DNA of 6,661 bases from Pseudomonadota bacterium. Its GTDB lineage: Bacteria > Pseudomonadota > Alphaproteobacteria > Rhizobiales > Xanthobacteraceae. Made by a program: the position numbers and the translations under genes. The notes under the pieces are model-generated. The model searched no databases. It was not told the DNA's origin and saw only the letters and a list, made by a program, of their open reading frames with translations. Every line of letters starts with the position of its first letter. Positions within the stretch are counted from its first letter, which is position 1. Below are positions 1 to 6,330 of this stretch, one piece after another. Where the stretch lies: positions 1 through 6,661 of the forward strand of contig JAEWBL010000079.1 in the NCBI GenBank assembly GCA_023391175.1, written 5' to 3'.

Positions 1-247
1 GGACATAAAGGTCCACGTTGGTCAGCGCCTCGGCGGCGGTGCGGTCGGCGACGTTGGCGAGGCGCGCGACGAAATGGTCCTTGGCCGCGCGCAGCGCCGT
101 GATGCGATAGCGGGTGCGGCCGGTGGCGTCGGTGAGCGGGTCGTAGTCGAGGATCGCCGCCGGGTCCTCGGTGAAGACGAACAGCCGCACCTCGCCCTTC
201 ACGCCATGGGGGGCGCCGATGCGGGCGACGAGGACGCGGTCGGTCAT
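1..247 (-). CDS. rimM: Ribosome maturation factor RimM, N-terminal part (runs off left edge)
   Basis: RimM binds ribosomal protein S19 in the 30S head and assists late 16S rRNA processing and small-subunit assembly in the cytoplasm. The visible 82 residues begin MTDRVLVARIGAPHGVKGEV and continue with RLFVFTEDP. The pattern V.RIG.PHGVKGEVR...FTEDP is the hallmark of the RimM N-terminal beta-barrel. The segment LANVADRTAAEALTNVDLYV matches the end of that domain (family members read about '.G..DR..AE.L.G..L.V'). The C-terminal PRC-barrel half lies outside the window. The start is ATG at 247, with GGAG (253-256) five bases upstream, so the start is well supported. In many bacteria rimM follows rpsP and precedes trmD and rplS. 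Here the gene directly upstream is a divergent dehydrogenase, so rimM appears to be first in its transcription unit. Identity is quite sure despite truncation. Confidence 0.93.
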   Translation of the reverse strand, partial: MTDRVLVARIGAPHGVKGEVRLFVFTEDPAAILDYDPLTDATGRTRYRITALRAAKDHFVARLANVADRTAAEALTNVDLYV

Positions 248-252
248 CTCAA

Positions 253-256
253 CTCC
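253..256 (-). promoter_or_regulatory. Ribosome binding site of rimM
   Basis: GGAG on the minus strand lies five bases before the ATG at 247. It supports that start codon and places the whole region 257-418 outside rimM. Confidence 0.7.
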
Positions 257-289
257 AGTGCTGGGCGCCTTCAAGGGGGCGCGGCGGCG

Positions 290-318
290 GCTCTAGACCT
301 TATGTCCGTCTTTGCCAA
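290..318 (-). promoter_or_regulatory. Weak candidate sigma-70-type promoter for rimM
   Basis: On the minus strand TTGGCA (313-318) matches the -35 consensus at five of six bases. It is followed after 17 bases by TAGAGC (290-295), which matches the -10 consensus at three of six. This would give a leader of roughly 35 bases before the rimM start. The rest of the divergent gap 248-418 shows no clear promoter for the dehydrogenase on the plus strand. In such GC-rich DNA a match this loose can occur by chance. Confidence 0.25.
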
Positions 319-418
319 GCGGAAGGCCGTGCCTTCCTCCCCGCGCGGCGCTTTCGCGCTGCCTTGCGGCCCATCGGATGCTTGCCCGGCGGCGGCGGCT
401 GATGCACCTTGCGCCCCC

Positions 419-1867
419 ATGTCGAGCCATGCCCCCCAACCCATCCTTCTCGATGCGGTCCGCCTCTCCGGCCTTCTGGACCGTATCGCCGCCCGCATTG
501 GTGCGTCCTACGTGCGCACCGACGCCCATGACCTCGCCCCCCATCTGGTGGAGGGGCGGGGCCTCTACCAGGGAACGACCCCGGCGCTGGTCGAGCCCGC
601 CAATACCGAGGAAGTCGCCTTCGTGGTCGCTGCCTGCGCCGAGGCCGGCGTGCCGGTGGTGCCGCAGGGCGGCAATACCGGCCTCGTCGGCGGACAGGTG
701 CCGTTCGGCGCGCTGCTGCTCTCGCTCCGCCGGCTGAACCGCATCCGCGACCTCGATCCGGTGGACCTCACCGTCATCGCCGAAGCCGGCTGCACGCTGC
801 ACCAGGTGCAGCAGGCGGCGGAGGGCGCGGGCTGCCTGTTCCCGCTCTCCATCGGTTCGGAAGGCTCATGCCAGATTGGCGGCAACCTCTCCACCAATGC
901 CGGCGGCACGGCTGTTCTTCGCTACGGCAACATGCGCGAACTTGCCTTCGGCCTTGAGGTGGTGCTGCCGGACGGGCGCATCTGGAATGGCCTCTCGCGT
1001 CTGCGCAAGGACAATACCGGCTACGCGCTGAAGGACCTCTTCATCGGCGCGGAGGGCACCCTGGGCATCATCACCGCTGCCGTGCTGCGCCTGTTCCCGG
1101 CGCCCCGTGCCCGGGCGACGGCGCTGCTGGGCATTGCCGATCCCGAGACCGCGCTGTCCCTGTTCCGCCGCCTGCGCAATGCGGCCGGCGACAGCCTGAC
1201 CGGCTTCGAGATCATGCCGGACTTCGGCATGGAAATCGTGCTCAAGCACATGCCCGGCTCGGTGCGCGCGCTTTCTGAGCGGCACCCCTGGTACGTGCTG
1301 GCCGAACTCACCTCAACCCGCCCCAACGACGACCTCTCCCGGCTCGCCCTCGACACGTTCGAGGCGGCGTTCGAGGCCGGCGAGATCGAGGATGCGGTGG
1401 TGGGCTCATCCGAGGCCCAGTGCGACGCGCTGTGGAAGCTGCGCGAGGACATGTCCGACGCGCAGAAGTTCGAGGGCGGGTCCATCAAGCACGACGTGTC
1501 CGTGCCGGTGTCCAAGGTGCCGTATTTCATCGCCGAGGCGAACCGGCTGTGCGAGGCGCATATGCCCGGCATCCGCATCTGCGCCTTCGGCCACATGGGC
1601 GATGGCAACATCCACTACAACCTCAGCCAGCCCGAGGGCATGGACAAGGCGGCCTACCTCGCCACCTGGGAGGAGTTCAACCGCATCGTCCACGATCTCG
1701 TGGCCTCGCTCGGCGGCTCCATCTCGGCCGAGCACGGCATCGGCATCCTCAAGCGCGAGGAGCTGCCCATGTACAAGGACAAGGTGGCGCTGGAGCTGAT
1801 GGCCGCCATCAAGCGCGCCGTGGACCCGCGCGGTCTCGCCAACCCCGGCAAGGTGCTGCTGGATTGA
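419..1867 (+). CDS. FAD-linked D-2-hydroxyacid dehydrogenase (GlcD / D2HGDH / D-LDH family)
   Basis: A 482-aa flavoenzyme expected to oxidise a D-2-hydroxyacid (D-2-hydroxyglutarate, D-lactate or glycolate) to the 2-oxoacid, passing electrons from FAD to a carrier. The PCMH-type FAD-binding domain spans about residues 50-230, with PQGGNTGLVGG (82-92), SIGSEGSCQIGGN (144-156) and IGAEGTLGIIT (209-219). The FAD-oxidase C-terminal domain follows to the end. Expected active-site residues are present: R342, K357, H392 and H399 in GHMGDGNIH, and E438-H439 in SAEHGIG; by family knowledge the histidines and glutamate bind a divalent metal. Length is normal for the single-subunit family, and no glcE or glcF subunit gene is adjacent, which favours D-2-hydroxyglutarate or D-lactate over glycolate. 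Substrate cannot be fixed from sequence. The frame stays open upstream to 74, but that part overlaps rimM antisense and has poor codon bias. I chose ATG 419 because family homology begins soon after it, although no good Shine-Dalgarno precedes it; ATG 302 is the alternative. Confidence 0.9.
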   Translation: MSSHAPQPILLDAVRLSGLLDRIAARIGASYVRTDAHDLAPHLVEGRGLYQGTTPALVEPANTEEVAFVVAACAEAGVPVVPQGGNTGLVGGQVPFGALLLSLRRLNRIRDLDPVDLTVIAEAGCTLHQVQQAAEGAGCLFPLSIGSEGSCQIGGNLSTNAGGTAVLRYGNMRELAFGLEVVLPDGRIWNGLSRLRKDNTGYALKDLFIGAEGTLGIITAAVLRLFPAPRARATALLGIADPETALSLFRRLRNAAGDSLTGFEIMPDFGMEIVLKHMPGSVRALSERHPWYVLAELTSTRPNDDLSRLALDTFEAAFEAGEIEDAVVGSSEAQCDALWKLREDMSDAQKFEGGSIKHDVSVPVSKVPYFIAEANRLCEAHMPGIRICAFGHMGDGNIHYNLSQPEGMDKAAYLATWEEFNRIVHDLVASLGGSISAEHGIGILKREELPMYKDKVALELMAAIKRAVDPRGLANPGKVLLD

Positions 1868-1875
1868 GCTGATGG

Positions 1876-1908
1876 AAACGGCGCGGCCTTCTCGAAGCCG
1901 CGCCGTTT
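1876..1908 (+). terminator. Rho-independent terminator, possibly bidirectional
   Basis: A perfect 12-bp inverted repeat (arms 1876-1887 and 1897-1908, core CGGCGCGGC) encloses a 9-base loop and runs into TTTTA on the plus strand. It starts nine bases after the dehydrogenase stop codon, so it should end that transcript. On the minus strand the stem lies about 30 bases past the MFS stop codon and is followed only by TTTCC, so it may also stop the convergent transporter transcript less efficiently. Confidence 0.85.
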
Positions 1909-1938
1909 TATCGTTCGCCCAAGCTCTCCCGATGGCCC

Positions 1939-3147
1939 CTAGTCCTGCCTGCGGCGCACCGCGAAGGCGGTGCCGACGGCAAGGGCCAGGGCGGCGGCAG
2001 CGCCTGCAATGACCATGCGTGGATGGTGGTGGTCGAGCATCAGGCCGAACATCAGCGGGCCCACCAGAGAGCCGATGTCGAAGCCCGAATAGACGATGCC
2101 GAACACCTTCCCCGTGGCCCCGGCGGGGGCTGCGCCGCGCACCAGCACGTCGCGCGAGGGGGTGGTGAGCCCCATGAACAGGCCCACCACGGCGATCAGC
2201 CCCACCGTCACCTCAGGCGCCGCCTGAAGCCAGGCGGCGAGGAAGCCGAAGGCGGCGGCGGCGGCAAGGCCGCCCATCGCGATCTGATGATGCTGGGCGG
2301 AGCGGTCCGCCACATGCCCGCCGATGGCGACGCCCGCCGTGTTGCCCACCTGGAACAGCGCCACTGCCAGCGTCGCCAGCGCCACCGCCGCGCCGAAGCC
2401 TTCCTGCAGCGCGACGATGGAGAAGCTCTGGAGACCGGAGAGGGCCACGGAGGTGAAGGTGAAATAGAGGAAGGCCATCAGCACCACGGGCATGGCCAGC
2501 ACCTGAAGGAACGACAGCGGTGCCCCTCCCGCCGCCGCATGGACGGCGCGTCCCGCCGGCGCGCGCAGCGGCCCGCGGAAGACGGCGAGCAGAAGCCCCA
2601 CCAGCAGCACCAGCAGACCCATGGCGATGAGCGCTGTGCGCCAGCCGAAATGGGCACCGATGGCGGCGGACACGATGGGCGAGAGGCCGAAGCCGATGCT
2701 GCCGGCGATCACATGGGCGGCGAAGGCCCGCCCGAGCCGTGGCGCCGCCACCTTGTGGCTGAGGATGGATAGGTCGGCCGGGTGGTAGACCGAGTTGCCG
2801 AGGCCGGCGAGCGCTGCGAGCGGCAGCAGAAGGAGATAGGTGGGGGCAAAGCCCATGGCCGCCGTCGCCGCGCCCTGGGTCAGGATCCCCGCCAGAAGCA
2901 GCCGGTCGGCGCCGAAGCGATCCACAAGCACGCCGGCGGCCACCTGTCCGGCGCCCGAGAACAGATAGAAGACGGAGAGCACCAGCCCCAGCTCGATGAA
3001 GGAAACCTGGAGATCGGCCCGCATCATGATGAACAGCGGGGCGAGCGCGAGCTGGAGGAAATGGCTGCAGAAATGGGCGCTGCAAACGGCGCCGATGGAG
3101 GAAACCTCGGCCGCGGGCCAGCCGGCCGCGCGCGCATCAATGGACAT
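1939..3147 (-). CDS. MFS transporter, 12 predicted membrane helices, substrate unknown
   Basis: A 402-aa inner-membrane secondary transporter of the major facilitator superfamily, probably proton- or solute-coupled. Nearly the whole chain consists of hydrophobic segments, consistent with two six-helix bundles. The loop 2-3 motif A appears as GVLVDRFGADRLL (72-84), and its echo in the second half is GGHVADRSAQHHQ (276-288). Other recognisable family stretches are NSVYHPADLSILS (118-130) and TTPSRDVLVRGAAP (328-341), seen in efflux-type MFS proteins distantly like the fosmidomycin-resistance group. A hydrophilic linker around 190-212 separates the halves. The start is ATG 3147, with GGAGAGG six bases upstream. 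A GTG at 3264 in the same frame would add 39 low-complexity residues rich in Pro, Gly and Arg, and is unlikely. The gene converges on the dehydrogenase, and the same-strand gene upstream ends 298 bases away. Family assignment is sure; export versus import and the cargo are not known. Confidence 0.9.
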   Translation of the reverse strand: MSIDARAAGWPAAEVSSIGAVCSAHFCSHFLQLALAPLFIMMRADLQVSFIELGLVLSVFYLFSGAGQVAAGVLVDRFGADRLLLAGILTQGAATAAMGFAPTYLLLLPLAALAGLGNSVYHPADLSILSHKVAAPRLGRAFAAHVIAGSIGFGLSPIVSAAIGAHFGWRTALIAMGLLVLLVGLLLAVFRGPLRAPAGRAVHAAAGGAPLSFLQVLAMPVVLMAFLYFTFTSVALSGLQSFSIVALQEGFGAAVALATLAVALFQVGNTAGVAIGGHVADRSAQHHQIAMGGLAAAAAFGFLAAWLQAAPEVTVGLIAVVGLFMGLTTPSRDVLVRGAAPAGATGKVFGIVYSGFDIGSLVGPLMFGLMLDHHHPRMVIAGAAAALALAVGTAFAVRRRQD

Positions 3148-3153
3148 GACATG

Positions 3154-3160
3154 CCTCTCC
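3154..3160 (-). promoter_or_regulatory. Ribosome binding site that fixes the MFS start
   Basis: GGAGAGG on the minus strand lies six bases before ATG 3147. No comparable site precedes the in-frame GTG at 3264, so this site decides the start in favour of the 402-aa protein. Confidence 0.75.
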
Positions 3161-3318
3161 GTCCCCGGCGGGGCGCCGGGATCAGGCCGGCACGGCTGCG
3201 CCGTCCCGGATGCTGCGTTTCCCCCTCTCTGGTCGGCGGGAAGCCGTTGCGCCGGCGCTTTCACGCGTCAGCGGTCGACCTCCGGTGAGGGTTGGCTCCC
3301 TCGATGCTTCAGGCAGGT

Positions 3319-3356
3319 GTTTCCAAGACCCTGCCGGGTTTCCAAGACCCTGCCGG
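3319..3356. repeat. Perfect 19-bp tandem direct repeat (two copies)
   Basis: The unit GTTTCCAAGACCCTGCCGG occurs at 3319-3337 and again at 3338-3356 with no mismatch and no spacer; the base after the second copy is again G. Each copy presents the core TTCCAAG flanked by short complementary bases. In the second copy GGGT (3336-3339) pairs with ACCC (3347-3350); around the first, GGCAGG (3312-3317) pairs with CCTGCC (3330-3335). The pair sits about 170-210 bases upstream of the MFS start. It may be a double operator, a twin hairpin in the transcript, or a recent slippage duplication. Confidence 0.9.
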
Positions 3357-3445
3357 GCACGCTTACCGCCTCGGCGACCGGCACGCACGCATATTCTGCC
3401 GTGCGCCCGCACTGGCCGCCGCATCAGGTGTCACACGGGGAACGG

Positions 3446-5497
3446 TCAGCGCGTCCGGCGCGGGCCGTGGCCACCGAAATAACGCAACGTCAGGCAGGTG
3501 ATGTCGTCGGCCTGAGGCGCGCCGCGCTCGAACACGTGCACCGCCGCCAGTACCCGTTCGTTCAGCTCGGCCACCGACCAGTCGGCGGCGCCGCTGCGCA
3601 GCAGGTCTTCCACCCGCTCCTCGCCATAGGGCTGCTCGTCGATGTCGAAGGCCTCGGTGACGCCGTCCGTATAAAGGAAGAGGGTATCGCCAGGGGCGAG
3701 GTGCAACTCGTGCTGCTGGTAGACGAAGCCCTCCAGCACCGCCACCGCCATGCCACCGGTGGAGGGCACGGTGGTGACCTCGCCGGATCGGGCGATGCGA
3801 TAGGGCAGATTGTGCCCGGCGTTCACATAGGTGACCTTCCCCGAGGAGAGGTCGACCACGCCATAGAGCACGGTGACGAACAGCATCTGCTCGTTTTCGA
3901 CCGCCAGCAGGTCGTTGAGGCGGCGGATGCAGCCCGCGGGCGAGCGCTCGAACAGCGCCGTGGACCGCAGCAGGGTGCGCGAGATCGCCATGAACAGGGC
4001 CGCCGGCACGCCCTTGCCGGAAACGTCCGCCACCACGAAGCCGAGCGTGGTGTCGTCGATCATGAAGTAATCGTAGAAGTCGCCGCCAACTTCGCGCGCG
4101 GGGGTCATCTGGCCATGGACCGCGACCCGCGCGTCCGGCGGGAATTCCTTGGGCAGGATGGCGAGCTGAACCTGCCGGGCGATCTCCAGCTCCTGCTGGA
4201 GGCCGGCCAGCTTGGTCTTGGTGATGAGGGCCTCGCGCAGTTCCACCACCATGGACGAGAGGCGGGTGTGCTGCTCGACGATGCGCCGCGACAGGTCGTG
4301 GAGCACGCGGGCGACGCGCTTCAGCTCATCGTCGTTCTCGCTCTCCTCGCCCTTCGCAAGCAGGGCCAGCACTTCCTCGCGATCCGTCGGGTCGATGGCG
4401 TCGGCCAGGGCCTGAAGCTCGCCGGAGATCACCACCTCCTGGCGCCGCCGCACTCGATCGCGCTGGCGCCGGCTTTCGGCGAGAGCCTGCACGTTGCCGC
4501 GCAGCGCGACCACTGCAGAGGCGATGCGGCCGATCTCGTCATTGCCGGTGTGGCCCACCGTCACGGAGGTGTCGCCGCGCGACAGGGCCTGCAGTACGTC
4601 GATGGCCGATTCGAGCGGCCGGAAGCTGTACCAGAGGAAAACGTTGAGACCGATGACGCCGAGCAGCACGAGGCCGATGGCGCCGGCCACGGCGGACTGG
4701 CGGATGAAGGCCGTGGCCTGCACCGTCTGCGTGGTGTCCTCAAGGCTCACCAGCGCACCCACGGCGCTGCCGCTGACGTCGGCGACGGGGATGGAGGTGA
4801 CGTTGTAATTGCGCCCGTCCAGAACGAGCTGCTCGGCGGTCGGGCGGCGCGGGGTGATGGAGACCTTTGCCCGCTCCCACAGGCGGAAATCGGTGCTGGC
4901 GACCACCCGGCCGCGCAAGGTGATGAGCGTCGTGGCGGCGCTGATGCCGCGGGCGAAGCGCTCCATGCCGAGGGAGGCGTCGCGCCCAAGCACCAGGACG
5001 GCGCGGCCGCGGCCCGGCAGTTCCACGGTGCGGGTGGTGATGACGATCACCTGCGAGCCGCTGATCTGGCGCAGACCGGACAAAACCTCGCCCTTGAGGG
5101 CACGGTCGAGGCTGCCGGCGTCCAGGATGTAGCGGGCATTTGTGGTGCCGTCGCTGAACACCACCTCGCGGTCGGCGGCCACCACCTCGAAATAGGTGGC
5201 GGGATCGTCGATGTCGATGCCGACCTCCCGGATCGCCGCGGCGATGCCCGGCCGGTCCGAGAAGCTGAGCGCGATGCGGAAGGGCGAGGAGGTGTCGATG
5301 CGCTCCAGGATGCGCGCCAGGTTGGCGGTCTGGAAGGCGACGATCTCGCGCCAGAGGACGGTCTGGCCCTCGATGGACAGCTCGCCCTCGCGGGCCTGGG
5401 CCACGCGGTCGCGCAGCACCGTGGCGCCCCAGATGCCCAGCATGAGCACGGTGAAGCCCGTGGCGACAATGAGAGTGATGCGGGTGCGCAGCAGCAT
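3446..5497 (-). CDS. Membrane-bound HAMP-PP2C/SpoIIE (RsbU-type) serine/threonine phosphatase
   Basis: A 683-aa signalling phosphatase. Helix 1 (about 7-28) and helix 2 (about 268-290) enclose a 240-residue periplasmic region whose size and position fit a Cache-type sensor. A HAMP domain follows (about 290-342, beginning FRPLESAIDVLQALSRGD, with GNDEIGRIA), then a charged, largely helical linker (343-440) ending in LEIARQVQLAILPKEFPP, the lead-in typical of RsbU-like phosphatases. The catalytic domain (about 460-672) has AREVGGDFYDYF with D473, VADVSGKGVPAALFMA with D491, NAGHNLP, LFLYTDGVTEA with D611, and ADDIT with D664-D665; these aspartates bind the catalytic metals. By family knowledge it would dephosphorylate a STAS anti-sigma-factor antagonist, but no such partner is present here. 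GTG 5500 directly precedes ATG 5497; either is coupled to the upstream stop (4-nt or 1-nt overlap). I prefer ATG. Function class is sure, substrate and stimulus unknown. Confidence 0.92.
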   Translation of the reverse strand: MLLRTRITLIVATGFTVLMLGIWGATVLRDRVAQAREGELSIEGQTVLWREIVAFQTANLARILERIDTSSPFRIALSFSDRPGIAAAIREVGIDIDDPATYFEVVAADREVVFSDGTTNARYILDAGSLDRALKGEVLSGLRQISGSQVIVITTRTVELPGRGRAVLVLGRDASLGMERFARGISAATTLITLRGRVVASTDFRLWERAKVSITPRRPTAEQLVLDGRNYNVTSIPVADVSGSAVGALVSLEDTTQTVQATAFIRQSAVAGAIGLVLLGVIGLNVFLWYSFRPLESAIDVLQALSRGDTSVTVGHTGNDEIGRIASAVVALRGNVQALAESRRQRDRVRRRQEVVISGELQALADAIDPTDREEVLALLAKGEESENDDELKRVARVLHDLSRRIVEQHTRLSSMVVELREALITKTKLAGLQQELEIARQVQLAILPKEFPPDARVAVHGQMTPAREVGGDFYDYFMIDDTTLGFVVADVSGKGVPAALFMAISRTLLRSTALFERSPAGCIRRLNDLLAVENEQMLFVTVLYGVVDLSSGKVTYVNAGHNLPYRIARSGEVTTVPSTGGMAVAVLEGFVYQQHELHLAPGDTLFLYTDGVTEAFDIDEQPYGEERVEDLLRSGAADWSVAELNERVLAAVHVFERGAPQADDITCLTLRYFGGHGPRRTR

Positions 5498-6330
5498 CAC
5501 GAACCCCGTACCTTGTCGGCACGGCCCGGCGGCGCCAGCACCTCGCGCCGGACCCGCTCCACGTCCGGCCTGAGACCGCCGTCGAAATCCACCGCCAGAA
5601 GCTCCTCCGCATAAGCCTCGAACACGGATCTGCGCTCGGCGACCCTGCGGTTGCCGTGCTCAAGCTCGCGGAAGGCCCGGCCCACCGCACCGCGCGCGCC
5701 GAGGCGGCGGCCGTGATGGATCATCACGTCGCGCTCGCCATACTGGCCATTCACCGCCTCGGCGAGGCCGGTGGCGAGCCGCGCCCGGGCGCGCTCCAGC
5801 GCATTGCCCACCAGCAGGCCGGCTGCGAGCGCCGCGAGCGCCGCGCAGACCGTGACCACCACCGCCGCCTTCAGTCCGATGTCGGCGAAGGAGGTGGCGA
5901 GGGCGGCGGGATTCGTGGTGACTTCCACCGCCGCCACCGTGTTGCCGTCCACCACCACCGGTGCGCTCACCGAATCAGTGCCGGAATGCTCGCCGATGGC
6001 GCTGCGGATCTCGCGTCCGTCCGATCCGCGCAGCACGATCTGGGTGAGGCCGGGGGTGCGCGTCAGCGTCTCGGACAGATGCTGCTCCACGCCGGGCAGG
6101 AGCTTCAGCGGAATGCCGAAGCGCGCCGCCTTCTCGAACTGCTGGGCGAGGGTGCGGGCGACCGACGTGCCGATCACGAGCGCATCCCGGCGGGCGCTCT
6201 CCTCGACGCGGGCGCGGTAGCCGTTGACGAGCACGGCCGCGGCGATACCGCCGAGAATGAGGGTGAGGATGAGGGCGAACAGCCCGGTCACGAGGCGCGC
6301 GCGGCCGCTCTCGGCGATCTCAGGCCGCAT
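5497..6330 (-). CDS. Two-helix membrane sensor protein without recognisable output domain
   Basis: I do not recognise a named family. The 277-aa chain has a short cytoplasmic N-terminus, helix 1 at about 13-35, a periplasmic region of some 115 residues (36-150), helix 2 at about 153-175, and a cytoplasmic tail of about 100 residues. The periplasmic part (EESARRDALVIGTSVARTL, GIPLKLLPGVEQHL, then IVLRGSDGREIRSAIGEHSG and APVVVDGNTVAAVEVTTNP) resembles single-Cache ligand sensors: a long helix followed by beta-strand segments. The tail is rich in Arg and Glu, with a possible degenerate HAMP just after helix 2, and has no kinase, cyclase, GGDEF or phosphatase motif. The in-frame TTG at 6345 would add five residues. 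I chose ATG 6330 because GGAG (6340-6343) lies nine bases upstream. It overlaps the upstream gene by 11 nt and touches the phosphatase start, so all three genes are probably co-translated, and it may regulate the phosphatase by direct contact. Confidence 0.8.
   Translation of the reverse strand: MRPEIAESGRARLVTGLFALILTLILGGIAAAVLVNGYRARVEESARRDALVIGTSVARTLAQQFEKAARFGIPLKLLPGVEQHLSETLTRTPGLTQIVLRGSDGREIRSAIGEHSGTDSVSAPVVVDGNTVAAVEVTTNPAALATSFADIGLKAAVVVTVCAALAALAAGLLVGNALERARARLATGLAEAVNGQYGERDVMIHHGRRLGARGAVGRAFRELEHGNRRVAERRSVFEAYAEELLAVDFDGGLRPDVERVRREVLAPPGRADKVRGS

Larger units (their letters stand above)
3148..3445 (-). other. Intergenic region: probable promoter/leader of the MFS gene
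   Basis: This 298-base gap separates the phosphatase stop from the MFS start. I find no convincing ORF in it; the open frames are shadows without ribosome binding sites. It holds the 19-bp tandem repeat (3319-3356), a small perfect hairpin GAGGG/CCCTC (3287-3291 and 3298-3302, 6-base loop), the 8-bp palindrome GGTCGACC (3273-3280), and the Shine-Dalgarno of the MFS gene. No clear -35/-10 pair and no recognisable riboswitch class was seen. There is no U-tailed terminator after the phosphatase gene. Confidence 0.5.

Noticed and set aside
74..418. In-frame upstream extension of the dehydrogenase (115 residues)
   Set aside because: It lies antisense to rimM for much of its length, is outside the family's usual N-terminus, and its codon use differs from the gene body.
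2023..2772. A 249-codon plus-strand open frame inside the MFS gene
   Set aside because: It is the complement of a convincing 12-helix transporter. The product is His/Gly/Glu-rich with no recognisable fold.
3324..3445. Possible ECF (EcfG-type GGAAC...CGTT) or sigma-54 promoter in the gap, suggested by TTGGAAAC and GGGGAACGG
   Set aside because: The GGAAC-like elements lack a CGTT partner at 16-17 bases, and no TGGCAC-N5-TTGC pair is present, so neither promoter class is supported.
2996..5614. An 872-codon plus-strand open frame spanning the MFS start and the whole phosphatase gene
   Set aside because: It is antisense to two genes with clear conserved domains. Its product is rich in His, Gly, Asp and Arg repeats without any domain, as expected of a shadow frame in GC-rich DNA.
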